A stretch of DNA of 64,000 bases from Alopecurus myosuroides (Eukaryota > Streptophyta > Magnoliopsida > Poales > Poaceae): the NCBI GenBank assembly GCA_028641055.1, contig CM054062.1, forward strand, positions 179,200,726 to 179,264,725, written 5' to 3'. Numbering within the stretch: the stretch's first letter is position 1; each line of letters begins with the position of its first letter. The translations under genes were made by a program, and so were the position numbers. The notes beneath the pieces were generated by a model, which did no database searches, had not been told where the DNA came from, and worked only from the letters and a program-made list of their open reading frames with translations. This document shows positions 34,058 to 45,530 of the stretch, one piece after another.

Positions 34058-37000
34058 ATGCCGCCAACAAGGAACAACCCGCCTGAGCCACCGCCAATCA
34101 CGGAGCTGTTGACTCAGATGACCCAAGTCATGGCACAGATGGCCCAGTTTCAGACTAATCAGCACAACAACCAGACGGCTCCACGGGTCAGCATCAAGGA
34201 GTTCCTCAGTCTGGGTCCGAGAGCTTTCGTGGCCACACGCGAGCCTCTCGACGCTGATGACTGGATCCGTGAAATAGCTAAGGCTCTGGAGATTGCTCAC
34301 GTTGCTGAGGAAGACAAGGTCAAGTATGCATCCTATCTGCTGAAGGGTCAGGCAGCTACTTGGTGGGAAAACTACCAGGCCATGAGAGCTGGCTTTCCAA
34401 TCACGTGGGTTTGTTTCAAGGAAGCCTTCCTGAAACACCACATTCCAGATGGTCTCATGGAAAGGATGCGTGACGAGTTTTGCTCACTCAAGCAGGGCAA
34501 GTTGGACGTCATTGGCTATCAGAGTGAGTTCAATCGCCTCGCTTGTTACGCTGGTGATGAGGTGTCCACTGAGGCTAAGAAGATGGCAAGGTTCCGCAGA
34601 GGTTTTAACCCGGAACTCAAGTACGCCCTCACCAATATCAAGGCCAACAACTTCGAGGAGCTCGTTAACACCGCTCTCAATGAAGAAAATGGGCGCAAGG
34701 CGTTCGAGGAGTCTCGCAAGCACTCGCGTGAGGGTGGTTCCTCCTCCAACATGACCACCCCTCCGCAGAAGCGCCGCATCTGGGTGCCAAATGGTGCTGT
34801 CACTCGGGCTCCATACGCCCAAGCTTCTCCAGGCTTCGCTCCCCGCCCACCCAACCCTGCTCAGATGCATGATCAAAGGGCTTCGATGGGGCAGCCAAGG
34901 CCAGGGTCTCCTCGTGTCGTCACTTGCTACAAGTGCAAGCAGACGGGGCACTACGCTGACAAGTGCACGCAGAGGCAGCTACCTCCACCACCACCTCGTC
35001 CCAACACAAACCAGGCAATGGTGCGCGCTCCCCCGCCTAAGGCCTTCAACTCCAACAACAGGCCTGTCGGGAGGACCGCAAGGGTGAATCATGTCAAGAT
35101 CGACAAAGCTGAGGAAGCTCCTGACGTCGTTCTCGGTACATTTCCCGTCAACTCTAATCCAGCTAAAGTGTTGTTTGATACCGGAGCATCACATTCTTTC
35201 GTGTCAAAGATCTTTGCGACAGCAATTAAACTCCCTTTTGTTGGTTTGGGTTCCCCGCTAGTGGTAAACTCCCCTGGAACAACTATGCAAACGTCCAAGA
35301 TCAGTCACAGAAATCAAATTCTAATTGGAGGCCACATTTTCCTTGCCTCCCTCATACTGCTTGGCAATTCTGACATTGATGTCATTCTTGGTATGGATTG
35401 GCTGAAAGCCAATAAAGCAAGAATTGATTGTGCTCAAAAGTCAATAACTCTGTTCCACCCCTCTGGCCAGATAGTCTATTCTCCACATGAATCAAGTTCC
35501 ATTCAGCTATGCAACCTCGATGCAAAACCTCTACCTTCACTTGAAAATGTTCTGGTGGTTTGCGAATTCCCTGACGTCTTTCCAGAAGAGTTGCCAGGGA
35601 TGCCTCCGGACAGAGCTGTTGAGTTCGTGATCGAGGTTGAGCCAGGTACTTCTCCAATCTCTAAGCATCCGTACAAGATAGGAACTCCCGAGCTGAAGTT
35701 GTTAAAGGAACAAATTGATATGTACATGAAAAAAGGTTACATTCAACCTAGTTCCTCGGCTTGGGGTTGCCCAACTCTGTTCGTTGCGAAGAAGGATCAC
35801 ACAAAGAGAATAGTTGTTGACTATCGTCCTCTTAACGAGAAAACCATCAAAAACAAGTATCCAATTCCTCGTATCGATGATCTTTTTGATCAACTTGCTG
35901 GAGCCTCAATATTCTCCAAGTTGAACTTGAGAATGGGTTACCATCAGATAAAGATCAGAAAAGAGGATATTCCAAAAACAGCTTTCACCACTCGCTACGG
36001 TCTATATGAATTCACCGTCATGTCCTTTGGTCTCACCAATGCACCGGCGACGTTCTCTCGACTCATGAATTCTGTCTTCCATGAATACCTTGACAAGTTC
36101 GTTGTGGTATATCTTGATGACATTCTTGTCTACTCCAAATCCGAGGAGGAGCATGAAGAACATCTTCGTCTCACTCTCATGAAACTTCGCGAGCATCGTC
36201 TATATGCCAAGTTCTCCAAATGTGAGTTCTGGATCTCAGAAGTTTCTTACCTTGGTCATGTCATCTCAGCCAAGGGCATAGCCATTGATCCAGAAAAGGT
36301 TAAAGCAATTGTTGATTGGAAACCTCCAAAGACGGTGAAGCAAGTAAGAAGTTTTCTTGGCTTGGCTAGCTATTGCCGTCGTTTCGTCCAAAACTTCTCC
36401 AAGATTGCCAAACCTCTCACTGATATCACAAAGAAGGACAAGAAGTTCGTTTGGTCTCCACAATGTGATGAAAGTTTCAATCTCCTGAAGACTAAACTCA
36501 CTTCTACACCAGTTCTGGTTGGCCCAGATCCTTCCAAACCTTTCCAAATATTTTGTGACGCTTCTCTCCAAGGTCTAGGTGCAGTTCTTATGCAAGAACG
36601 TCAAGTTGTGGCTTATGTTTCACGTCAGTTGAACGCACATGAGCTCAATTATCCAACTCATGACCTAGAACTTGCAGCAGTTGTGTTTGCCCTCAAGAAA
36701 TGGAGGCAATACTTGTTGGGTAATCGCACTGAAATCTTTTCCGATAATAAGAGTCTGAAATACATCTTCACTCAACCAGATCTAAATCTCAGGCAAAGGA
36801 GATGGATTGAAAAGATTAAAGACTTTGATCTCACCATTTCTTACACTCCAGGCAAGGCTAATGTTATGGCCGATGCTCTCAGTCGCAAGTCGTATTGCAA
36901 TAATCTCATGATCATGGAAAGTCAACCTCCTCTTCATGAAGAATTCCAGAAGCTGAACCTTGGTCTTGTTCCTCAAGGCTATCTTGCAAACTTGACAGCC

Positions 37001-37699
37001 AGTCCAACTCTCGAGGACAAGATTCGTTCTGAACAACTTCGTGATGCTAAAATCAAGAAGATGGTAGAACACATCAAAGAAGGCAAGGAGAAATTTAAGT
37101 CCTTCTCAATTGATGACAAGGGAACTGTGTTCTTCGAAGGACGCATTGCAGTTCCTCAAGTTCAAAGTATCAAAGATGTCATTCTCAAGGAGGCTCATGA
37201 AACTCCTCTCTCCATACACTCTGGAAGTACAAAGATGTCCCAGGATCTCAAGACACTGTATTGGTGGCCTGGCATGAAACGTGAAATTGCTCAATACGTT
37301 TCTGAATGCGATGTTTGTCAACGTGTTAAGGCAGTTCATCAGAAAACAGCCAGTCTTCTCCAACCTCTGAAAATCCCTGAGTGGAAGTGGGACATGATTG
37401 AAATGGACTTCGTCACGGGTTTCCCAAAGTCCAAGAAGGGCAACGATGCAATCTTCGTTGTCATTGATCGTCTCACTAAAGTAGCTCACTTCTTTGCTGT
37501 CAAAGAAACAATCTCAGCTAGCCAGTTAGCAGAGGTCTACACAACAAAGATTGTTCCTCTTCATGGTGTTCCATTGGAAATAAGCTCAGACCGTGGAAGC
37601 ATATTCACTTCTCATTTCTGGAAAAGCTTTCAAGAAGCATTGGGCACCAAACTTCTGTTCAGCACAGCTTATCACCCTCAGTCTCAAGGGCAAGTTGAA
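34058..37699 (+). pseudogene. Element B gag-pol, 5' portion (interrupted in integrase)
   Basis: One continuous frame from ATG 34058. Gag domain about residues 45-215 ([36 protein letters not shown]). CCHC knuckle [14 protein letters not shown] at 290-303. Aspartic protease [10 protein letters not shown] (DTG 374-376). Reverse transcriptase with [14 protein letters not shown] at 685-688 and [12 protein letters not shown]. RNase H with FCDAS (Asp834) and ADALSRK. Integrase zinc region H..H..C..C (HETPLSIH .. CDVC), then core Asp1117, Asp1178 and Glu1214 with the canonical D-35-E spacing. It copies the element's RNA into DNA and inserts it. The frame is undamaged until element C enters one base before the Glu1214 codon; the C LTR end happens to recreate GTT GAA before running to a stop at 37711. 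Confidence 0.93.
37691..37695. repeat. Target-site duplication of element C (left)
   Basis: CAAGT, repeated at 49305-49309. Removing C and one copy restores the integrase reading frame. Confidence 0.92.
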
Positions 37700-38392
37700 A
37701 GTAAAGTATAGGCACCTAGAGGGGGGGTGGATAGGTGCTACGACAAATTTTAATTTTTCTCAAAGTTTAGGCTTGACAAGAAGGTAAATTCTCTAGATAG
37801 TGCAACTAGTGGTGAATTTACCTATATGACAAGACAAGCAATTAATGCAACAAGTACAAGTAAGTAAAGAGAGGGAGGAACGAGGTAACCGATGGAAGCA
37901 CACGGAGACACGATGTATTTCCGAGTTCCTCCTTTTTAGGGGATTACGTCTCGTTGGAGGGGTGTGAGCTCGCCACAAAGGCCTACTCAACGCCACTAAG
38001 GCTTCACCCTATTCTCCGATGAACTTCGCCACAAAGGCCTAGTTCACCTTCCACTATAGAACCCCTTTGTGGCGGGGATCAAATCCTTTAAAAACAACTT
38101 GGGGCACACACCCACAACTTAATTGGGGGCTCCCAACTCTTCTTGAATCACCAACAAGAAACAAGAAGCCTAGGTTCTCCACAAGAGGAAACCCTAGGCA
38201 AGATCCCTCGAGCTAGAGAGGGGGAAATGAAGAACGGGTTGGTGAAGATGTAGATCCGGTGGTCCTCCTTCAATCCTCAAAGAATCAACGAGTTTGGGTG
38301 GAGGAGGAGGGAGATCTTGCTAGTGGGTGAGCTCCATTAATGGTGTCTTCAATGCTGGGAAGAGCTAACCCTTGGAGAGAGAAGTGATGCTC

Positions 38393-38400
38393 TATTTATA
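38393..38400 (-). promoter_or_regulatory. TATA box of element C LTR
   Basis: TATAAATA on the minus strand, just downstream of the palindrome array. The other LTR has it at 48808-48815. A related TATAAATA occurs inside the element at 41459-41466. Confidence 0.75.
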
Positions 38401-38444
38401 GCCTCCAAGAAAACTAGCCGTTTTTGGGCCAGATTTCGACCAGC

Positions 38445-38702
38445 CCGGAATGGTCCGGAATTTTCCGGACCCCCGGAATATTCCGGAGCAATCCGGATGC
38501 CAACCGAGAAATTCACCGTTGTGGCCGGAATGGCCCCCGGAATATTCCGGATGCCAACAGAACATTTTTCCGTTGCGGCCGGAATGGCCCCGGAAAATTC
38601 CGGCTGCCGGAATCTTCCGGAATATTCCGGATAGCAACAGAGCCTTTTCCCATAGTGGCCGGAATAATCCGGAAGCATTCCGGATGCCCGGAATTTTCCG
38701 GC
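38445..38702. repeat. CCGGAATATTCCGG palindrome array in the 3' LTR of C
   Basis: Many copies and half copies of CCGGAATATTCCGG, CCGGAATTTTCCGG and CCGGAAnnnTCCGG in about 260 bp. The same array occurs at about 48860-49117 in the other LTR. Confidence 0.9.
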
Positions 38703-38889
38703 CTTTCCTTTGAAACTCTGTTAAAGGCCAGAAAAGTTCCATTGATCTTCGAATTCTTCACCATTTCTTTGACACCGTACACGTGCTGATTTAAGACCAA
38801 CCTTTTAACAAAATAGCACATACGGTTAGTAACTTCTTTATGTTGTTAACAAACACACAAAACAGTGAGATATCGAGAATGCACTTTCA

Positions 38890-38904
38890 ATCTCCCCCTT
38901 TTTG
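38890..38904 (-). promoter_or_regulatory. Polypurine tract of element C
   Basis: The minus strand reads CCAAAAAGGGGGAGA immediately before the LTR start TGAAAGTG. Further AGGGGGAG tracts lie at about 39028-39037, 39303-39313 and 42031-42043. Confidence 0.75.
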
Positions 38905-39363
38905 GTGTTTGATGACAACATAAAGATTTCACGGGGAGAATCAATATGAACTAAAGAAATGGTGTCCAAAAAATAGACAGAGTTCTTCCTCGATGTGTGT
39001 CGTGAGACACACACTTCATAGGCTTTGCTCCCCCTACGTTTTAAACACCAAGCCGGCTAAACAAGTTCATACAACATGCATAGATAAAGATAGACAAAAA
39101 AGGTACGCATGATAATAGTAACATAACCACGGGAGGGGTGACACGAATACGTCACGAGGTTCCACACACATAGAACGAAGTTTTAAAACGAGGAAACGAA
39201 ATAAAGATACCAGAGCACAAGCCTATAAGATCAAAATCAAAGGCAAAAGACTTGTGCCCCAACCCTTGCAAAACCCGTGGAAACCTAAAATGGGGGACTC
39301 CTTCTCCCCCTTTGGCATCAAGACGCCAAAAAGGGACAAAGAGTCCACTAGCGCCCCAAGAGA

Positions 39364-41323
39364 TCACTCCATGTCGTCATCTTCTCCATGTCCTTCCTCA
39401 TCATCGCCTTCTTCTTCATCACCGCGTCCTCCAAGCCCAGCAGGATCAAAGTCATCGTCATCATTGGAAAGCTCCTCCTCATCAACATCTGCCGGTGGGA
39501 CCCCGAAGTAGAAGTCATCATCATGGATCTCGGGCATCTCAATGGGGACAAGATCGGCAGAAGCAAGTGAAGTGGGATCAGCAGGCACATCAAAACCAGC
39601 AAGCCTACGGTCGGCGTTCTGAATACGCCGAGTCTCCTTGGCCAACTCACGCGCCTCATGGGAAATGGCCCTAGTGTCCTTGCACATGTTGAACATAGCC
39701 TTGAAGAACTTTGCAATTCCACTCGAGGGACGCTCAGGAATGCCACTTGAGGAAGCAGAAGGAGTGGCCGAGGGGGACTTGGACTTCCCTTTGGCAAACT
39801 CCGGAATCTCATCACCATTGATCAACCGAGGAGCCATCTTCTTGCACTTGATCACATCATAGTTTTCCATGATTTCAACCCCTACCTTGGAATTGATGAA
39901 CTTCTGAATGAGTGGGCCATAAGCGGGCTTCCTCTTCTCCATGACCCCTACACAAATCTCCCGGTAGATGAAATCCATCACGTCAATCTTCCTTTGGTTT
40001 TTAGGCCTTGTGAGGAACATGAGGTTCACCATGAAGGCCCTGATAGCAGAGAAGTCACCGGCCTTGATCACAATGGAGGCACGGAAGATCTTGGAGAGCA
40101 AGTTGTAGTAGGGGTACATGTTGGAGTTGAAAGGCTTAGTCTTGCCTTTAGCATTGGGAGGATAGCAGAAATCCAGACTTGAGATATCATACTCAGGGGC
40201 ATCATGAATTCTGTAACCGTGATCAGCATAGGTGGCAGTCCAGGTGTAGCCCAAAGCCTCAGCAAACTCAGTCAAATTGCTGGTGATCTTCTCCTCTCCA
40301 CACATCCAAGTCATGGAGCGTGTGGCATCACCCTTAGCATGGAGTGTGCAGTAGAACTGAGCAACCAACTCCGGGCAGTACTCACTCTCAGTGTTATCAA
40401 ACAGAGGCATCATGCCAAACTTCTCCAAACAGGCATGCACATGGCGGAGCTCAGAGTTTTTGTACCTATTGTAGACGTCCATGTCCACTTGGGCTTGCAC
40501 ACAAGTAAGAGGCTGCTGAGTAGAATAGAACTCATCCCAACACTTGAGCTGCAGATTTGTCCAGAACCGAGGATCCTCACAGGTGGAATCAGGGAAACGG
40601 TAAGGATTCTTCCGCTTGATATACTTCCACTGAGGGATGGAGCAGCTTTTCAGATCAATCTCAGGAACTGATTCAGTGTGAGCATCCTCACGAGTCTCAT
40701 GAAAGGAGGAGGAACGACCAGCCCGTCCTCTGACCGGACGAGCACCCCTTGAAACAGATTGCTTCCTTTTCAGACCAGTACGAGCTCCAGGACCTGCGAA
40801 TGGAGGATACAGGAGTAGCAAAGATAAGTGCATATGCCATATGGGTCAAAAGGAACTCCAAAAGGTTAGGTGTAGTGCAAAAACTTGAATTCCTGGCAGC
40901 ATCCGGAAAATTCCGGAGAGATCCGGAATATTCCGGCTGGGCCGGAATGGTCCGGAATATTCCGGCTGAGCCGGAAATTTCCGGAGCAATTCCGGGCTCC
41001 TCGATTTGATTCGAGGAACTGCCTAAGACTTCGAATTTTTGTCTCACAACTACACCAAACATCTAGGAAAACCAGAGATGATGCGCCTAGAATAGATCTA
41101 CGTGCTGGAAAAGTGGGAAGGGCACCAACTAAGATTGGATCTAAGTCTAGATTTAGAGTGGTTAGACTAGATCAAGAGAAAGCATGGCATCTAGGTAGTG
41201 AATGGCAAGGTAAACACATTGATAGAACTTGGAACTAGATCAAACCCTAGTGAGATTGCATATAGAGCCAAAATCAACCAATCAAAACGAAAAGTAAGAG
41301 ATGCCAAACAACATACCGTCCAT
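39364..41323 (-). CDS. Envelope-position ORF of element C, predicted two exons
   Basis: The long exon (40793-39364) gives about 476 residues. Upstream it is preceded by ctccattcgcag, a good acceptor. A matching start ATGGACG|GTATGT lies at 41323-41317, and joining 41317 to 40793 keeps the frame (MDGPGARTGLKRK), giving about 478 residues. The basic N-terminus is followed by a globular region (residues about 60-330: SELRHVHACLEKFGMMPLF, ELVAQFYCTLHAKGDATRSM, IYREICVGVMEKRKPAYGPL), a Ser/Pro linker (SPSATPSASSSG), a helical segment (CKDTRAISHEARELAKETRR) and a very acidic C-terminus. The globular part resembles the 'putative plant transposon protein' family. There is no obvious signal peptide or transmembrane segment, so 'envelope' describes position only. 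Function unknown. Confidence 0.65.
40902..40996. repeat. Palindrome cluster inside the predicted intron
   Basis: Five or more CCGGAA..TTCCGG units (for example ATCCGGAATATTCCGGCTGG) in about 95 bp, the same repeat as in the C LTRs. Confidence 0.85.
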
Positions 41324-41458
41324 GGGGATGTCCTTGTCCAAGGGAGGGATCCAACAATCCTCCCTAGGGGCAACGGGGACGAAATCGACGTAAGGAGGCG
41401 GCTAGGGCACGGGAGGAGAGAAAGAAGTGGAGGAAAACGTCCTCCCGTGCGTGCGGGG

Positions 41459-41582
41459 TATTTATAGAAGAAAACTGCCCATCCGGAATGGCCCGGAAAA
41501 TTCCGGAGGTCCGGAATATTCCGGGGCAATCCGGCTATCCGGAATGATCCGGAAAATTCCGGATGGTCGGAATTTTCCGGCA
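41459..41582 (-). promoter_or_regulatory. Putative internal promoter of element C
   Basis: In element sense, a cluster of CCGGAA..TTCCGG palindromes (41582-41482) is followed by GGGCAGTTTTCTTCTATAAATACCCC (in two parts: AGTTTTCTT, then CTATAAATA). The LTR has the same order: palindromes, AGTTTTCTTGG, CTATAAATA. The TATAAATA occupies 41466-41459, about 135 bases upstream of the predicted start codon at 41323. This looks like a second copy of the U3 promoter. Confidence 0.6.
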
Positions 41583-42100
41583 GGAGCAACAATCAGCTCC
41601 AAAAATTTCGGGGGGGGGGGCCAAGTTTTGAAAGGCAAGGAATGATGTGTGATGTGTGGAATATGGCATATGCATAGATGAACATGAGGGAGGATAAATA
41701 GAGCAAAAACACAAGGGTTAGGTTTCCTAGTCTTACTTCTCGGAAAAGAAACAAATAAGATCGAAATAGCAACGAGAAGTAGTATTCGGAGAAGAAAAAA
41801 CACCATAACCATAAGATATTCAACTAAGAACCAACTCTTCACGTGGGAAGAGGTTGGTGGCCTAAGCCACCATGTAAGAGTTCATGGTATGCAACCGCGA
41901 AGATATATCTTGGGGGCATTGCCAAAACTCAACATTGAAGCTCACAATTCAACATTAGAAAAAGAGAGATCACAATGAATTTTTGCTATGGGCATAATGG
42001 GGGGAGGGAGAACCCAATGTGTTAGGATAACACTCCCCCTATGTCCATGCCTACATCTATACTCGAACACGTTTCATCTATAGGGGTGTGTGCAAGATAG

Positions 42101-45100
42101 TCAAGTCAAGCTCCTTGAATCAATCACATTTAGCTCATTCCTCAAGAACAAGAACCTTGCATCATCAAGTGGCTTCGTGAAAATATCCGCAAGATTGTCC
42201 TTGGTGGGCACATAACCTAGTGCAATGTCTCCTCTCGCCACGTGATCACGGATGAAGTGGTGGCGAATCTCAATGTGCTTCGTCCTTGTGTGTTGCACCG
42301 GATTGTATGCAATCTTGATAGCACTTTCATTGTCACATAGAAGAGGTACTTTGTCCAAATAAACTCCATATTCCTTGAGAGTTTGCCTCATCCATAGCAA
42401 TTGGGTGCATGCACTTGCGGCGGCAACATATTCGGCTTCGGCGGTGGAGAGAGAAATGCAATTTTGTTTCTTCGAGGACCAACTTACAAGGGACCTACCA
42501 AGAAATTGGCAAGCCCCGGAAGTTGACTTCCTATCATCTTGATCACCCGCCCAATCGGAATCCGTATATCCATTGAGAGAAAATTGTGCCCCCTTTGGGT
42601 ACCACAAACGAAATCTTGAGGTATGAACCAAATAACGAAAGATCCTATGAACCGCCATTAGATGGCAATCCTTAGGAGCCGCTTGATACCTTGCACACAC
42701 ACCTACACTCAAAACGATATCGGGCCTAGATGCACAAAGATAGAGCAAAGAACCAATCATAGAACGATAGAGCTTTTGGTCCACATCCTTACTCCCTTTT
42801 GGATTACGAGAGAGATGACACTTGACTTGCATAGGAGATGTCTTGATCTTAGCATCTTGGAAGTTAAACCTCTTGATCATATCTTGGGTGTAATTGGCTT
42901 GAGAAATGAAAGTCCCACGAGCCAATTGCTTGATCTCAAAGCCAAGGAAGAATTTAAGCTCACCCATCATAGACATCTCGAACCTGTCAGTCATAAGCTT
43001 AGAGAACTCATTATTGAAAGCTTGGTTAGTTGAGCCAAAGATGATATCTTCCACATAGAGTTGGCATATGAAAAGCTCTCCCTTTACTCTCTTGGTGAAG
43101 AGAGTGGGGTCAATCTTCCCAACTTCGAAACCACGATCATCTAACAACTCCCTAAGGTGCTCATACCACGCACGAGGTGCTTGTTTGAGACCATAGAGAG
43201 CCTTGTCAAGTTTGTAAACGTGGTTGGGAAAGTTGAGATTCTCGAACCCCGGAGGTTGCTTAACATATACCTCCTCTTTTAGTGGACCATTCAAGAAAGC
43301 ACTTTTCACATCCATTTGTTGCAATTTGAAATTATGTGAGGATGCATAAGCAAGGAGGATACGGATGGACTCAAGGCGAGCCACGGGCGCGTAGGTTTCA
43401 TCAAAGTCAATGCCTTCAACTTGGGTGTAACCTTGAGCGACCAATCTTGCCTTGTTCCTAATGACAATGCCATTCTCATCTTGCTTGTTCTTGAAAATCC
43501 ACTTGGTGCCAATAACATTGTGGCAATCCTTGGGTTTTTCAACCAATCTCCAAACTTTGTTGCGCTCAAAGTTATTGAGCTCATCATGCATAGCTTCAAC
43601 CCAATCGGAGTCCTCAAGAGCTTCATACACTTTCTTAGGCTCCACCATAGAGATATGAGCTTGATGCTCACAAAAATGAGCCAATTGCCTTCTAGTGGAT
43701 CTTCTAGCTTGAACATCCTCCAAGACCTTGTCATCTTGGGCATCAATTTGCTTCAAAGCTCTTGTTATCCTTTTGATGCGACGGGCTTCGATTTCCTCAT
43801 TATTGCGAGGAGGAATCACTTGATCATCTTGATCATTCGGGTCCCCATCTTGACCAACATGGCCTTGATCATCAACATCATCATCAACAATATCTTCAAC
43901 ACTAGCTTCAACTTGAGAAGAGGATGATTAGGATGATTGATCTTGGCCTTGATCTTGACTCGCATTAGTGAGAGGAGTGGGTACGACTTGCGGAGTCACT
44001 TGATCAACGAGAGGAGGGTCTTGAATATGTTCTCGGATAGGTGTAGTAGGTGGCTCCTTGGCTTGATCTTCAAATGTAGAGGAGGGCTCCACTTGGGTAG
44101 AGCATAGTCCTTCTCGAGTCTCCATAAGGTGTCCCTCGATGGGGCGGAAGAATCCCACACCCATCCTTCCTATGGCTTCTTGAGGCATTTCAACATCTAC
44201 ATTTGAAACATGAAATTGCGCCACTTGGGAGCCGTCATTTTCCTCTAAAACCACACTACAAGATTCTATGACAATCCGTGAGGCTTTGTCATAGACTCTA
44301 TAAGTGTGGGATTCGGCACCGTAACCAACAAAAATACCCTCAATAGTTTTGGATTGAAATTTCGACAACCTAATACCCTTGATCAAATAAAAGCACTTAC
44401 AACCGAATACACGGAAGTAGGATACGTTGGGCTTGTTGCCGGTGAGGATCTCATATGGGGTCTTGCTCAAGCCTTTGCGTATGTAGAGGCGGTTGGAGGA
44501 GTGGCATGCGGTGGATACGGCCTCGGCCCATAAATATTGGGGAGAAGAGTACTCCGCCAACATGGTCCTTGCCATATCCAAGAGAGTGCGATTCTTCCTT
44601 TCGGCAACACCATTTTTTTGAGGAGTGTAAGTGGCGGAGTATTGGTGACGAATGCCTTCTTCACTAAGAAATTCATTCAATGTATAGTTCTTGAACTCCG
44701 ATCCATTATCACTCCTAATAGCCATGATTTGCACATTGTGTTGACGTTGCACTTCGTTGGAGAAATCGATGATGGTTTGTTGGGTCTCACTCTTGCACGT
44801 GAAGAAATAAACCCAAGTGTATCTTGAATAATCATCGACAATCACCAAGCAATACTTCTTGCCGCCAAGACTTGCCTCGGGCACGGCACCAAAGAGATCA
44901 ACATGGAGAAGCTCCAAGATCCTCTTTGATGAGATAATAGTCTTGGCCTTGTGCACAATGTCATGCATCTTCCCTTCAACACACGACCTACAAACGCGAT
45001 CCTTTGCAAAGGAAACATTTTCTTTTAGTCCAACAATAAGGCCGCTTTTGTGAAGACTTTGCAAAGTTCTCATGTTGACATGGGATAGCCGGCGATGCCA

Positions 45101-45526
45101 TAACCATCCCAAGTCCGCCTTCCCGAAAAGACACATTGCTTGAGTGTTGGTTGACTTCGAAAAATCTACCACATACAACTCATTTTCAACATGCCCCACG
45201 TGAGCGACGTCAAGAGTCTTGCTCCTCAAAAGGACCACAATATCACCATCAAAGAAGACGGAGAACCCCATCTTACTAAGACAGCGGACGGAAAGTAAAT
45301 TGTAACCAAGGGATTCGACAAGCATGACGTTCACGATAGTGATATCGGGAGCCACCACAACCTTGCCAAACCCGGATACCTTAGACTTGGACGAGTACCC
45401 ATAAGTGACGGTTGCTTGGATGTCATTTGGTCGCAACTCCGTCACAAGTTCTTTGCTTCCGGTCATATGATTAGTGCATCCACTATCAAGAATCCATTTA
45501 GTCCCACCGGAAGCATAGTCCTGCAA
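42101..45526 (-). pseudogene. Element C pol (protease, integrase, RT, RNase H), one nonsense
   Basis: Copia-type polyprotein. Protease WILDSGCTNHMTG lies near the start. Pre-integrase zinc region LWHRRLSHVN .. CRSCVEGKMHD. Integrase core with HVDLFG, IRSDNGSEF and GVAERKNRTL supplies the D, D and E residues. Reverse transcriptase begins after an acidic linker: [41 protein letters not shown], then [10 protein letters not shown] in place of the usual YVDDI. RNase H follows ([33 protein letters not shown]). A single in-frame TAA at 43928-43930 splits the frame between integrase and RT. The YVED change could impair catalysis. Pol is in a different frame from gag, which ends at 45531. Confidence 0.9.
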
Positions 45527-45530
45527 GAGA

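Larger units (their letters stand above)
37696..38889 (-). mobile_element. 3' LTR of element C
   Basis: 1194 bp. In element sense U3 carries a dense array of CCGGAA..TTCCGG palindromes (38445-38702), then TATAAATA (plus strand 38393-38400), then the transcribed part. Confidence 0.9.

Noticed and set aside
38445..38702. CRISPR-like regular repeat array
   Set aside because: The units are short palindromes of uneven spacing in a plant LTR, with no unique spacers of constant length.
38349..38821. Several 87-121 codon frames on both strands in C's LTR
   Set aside because: They come from the repeated CCGGAATATTCCGG palindromes, which stay open in many frames (IFRSNPD, NIPDANR repeats).
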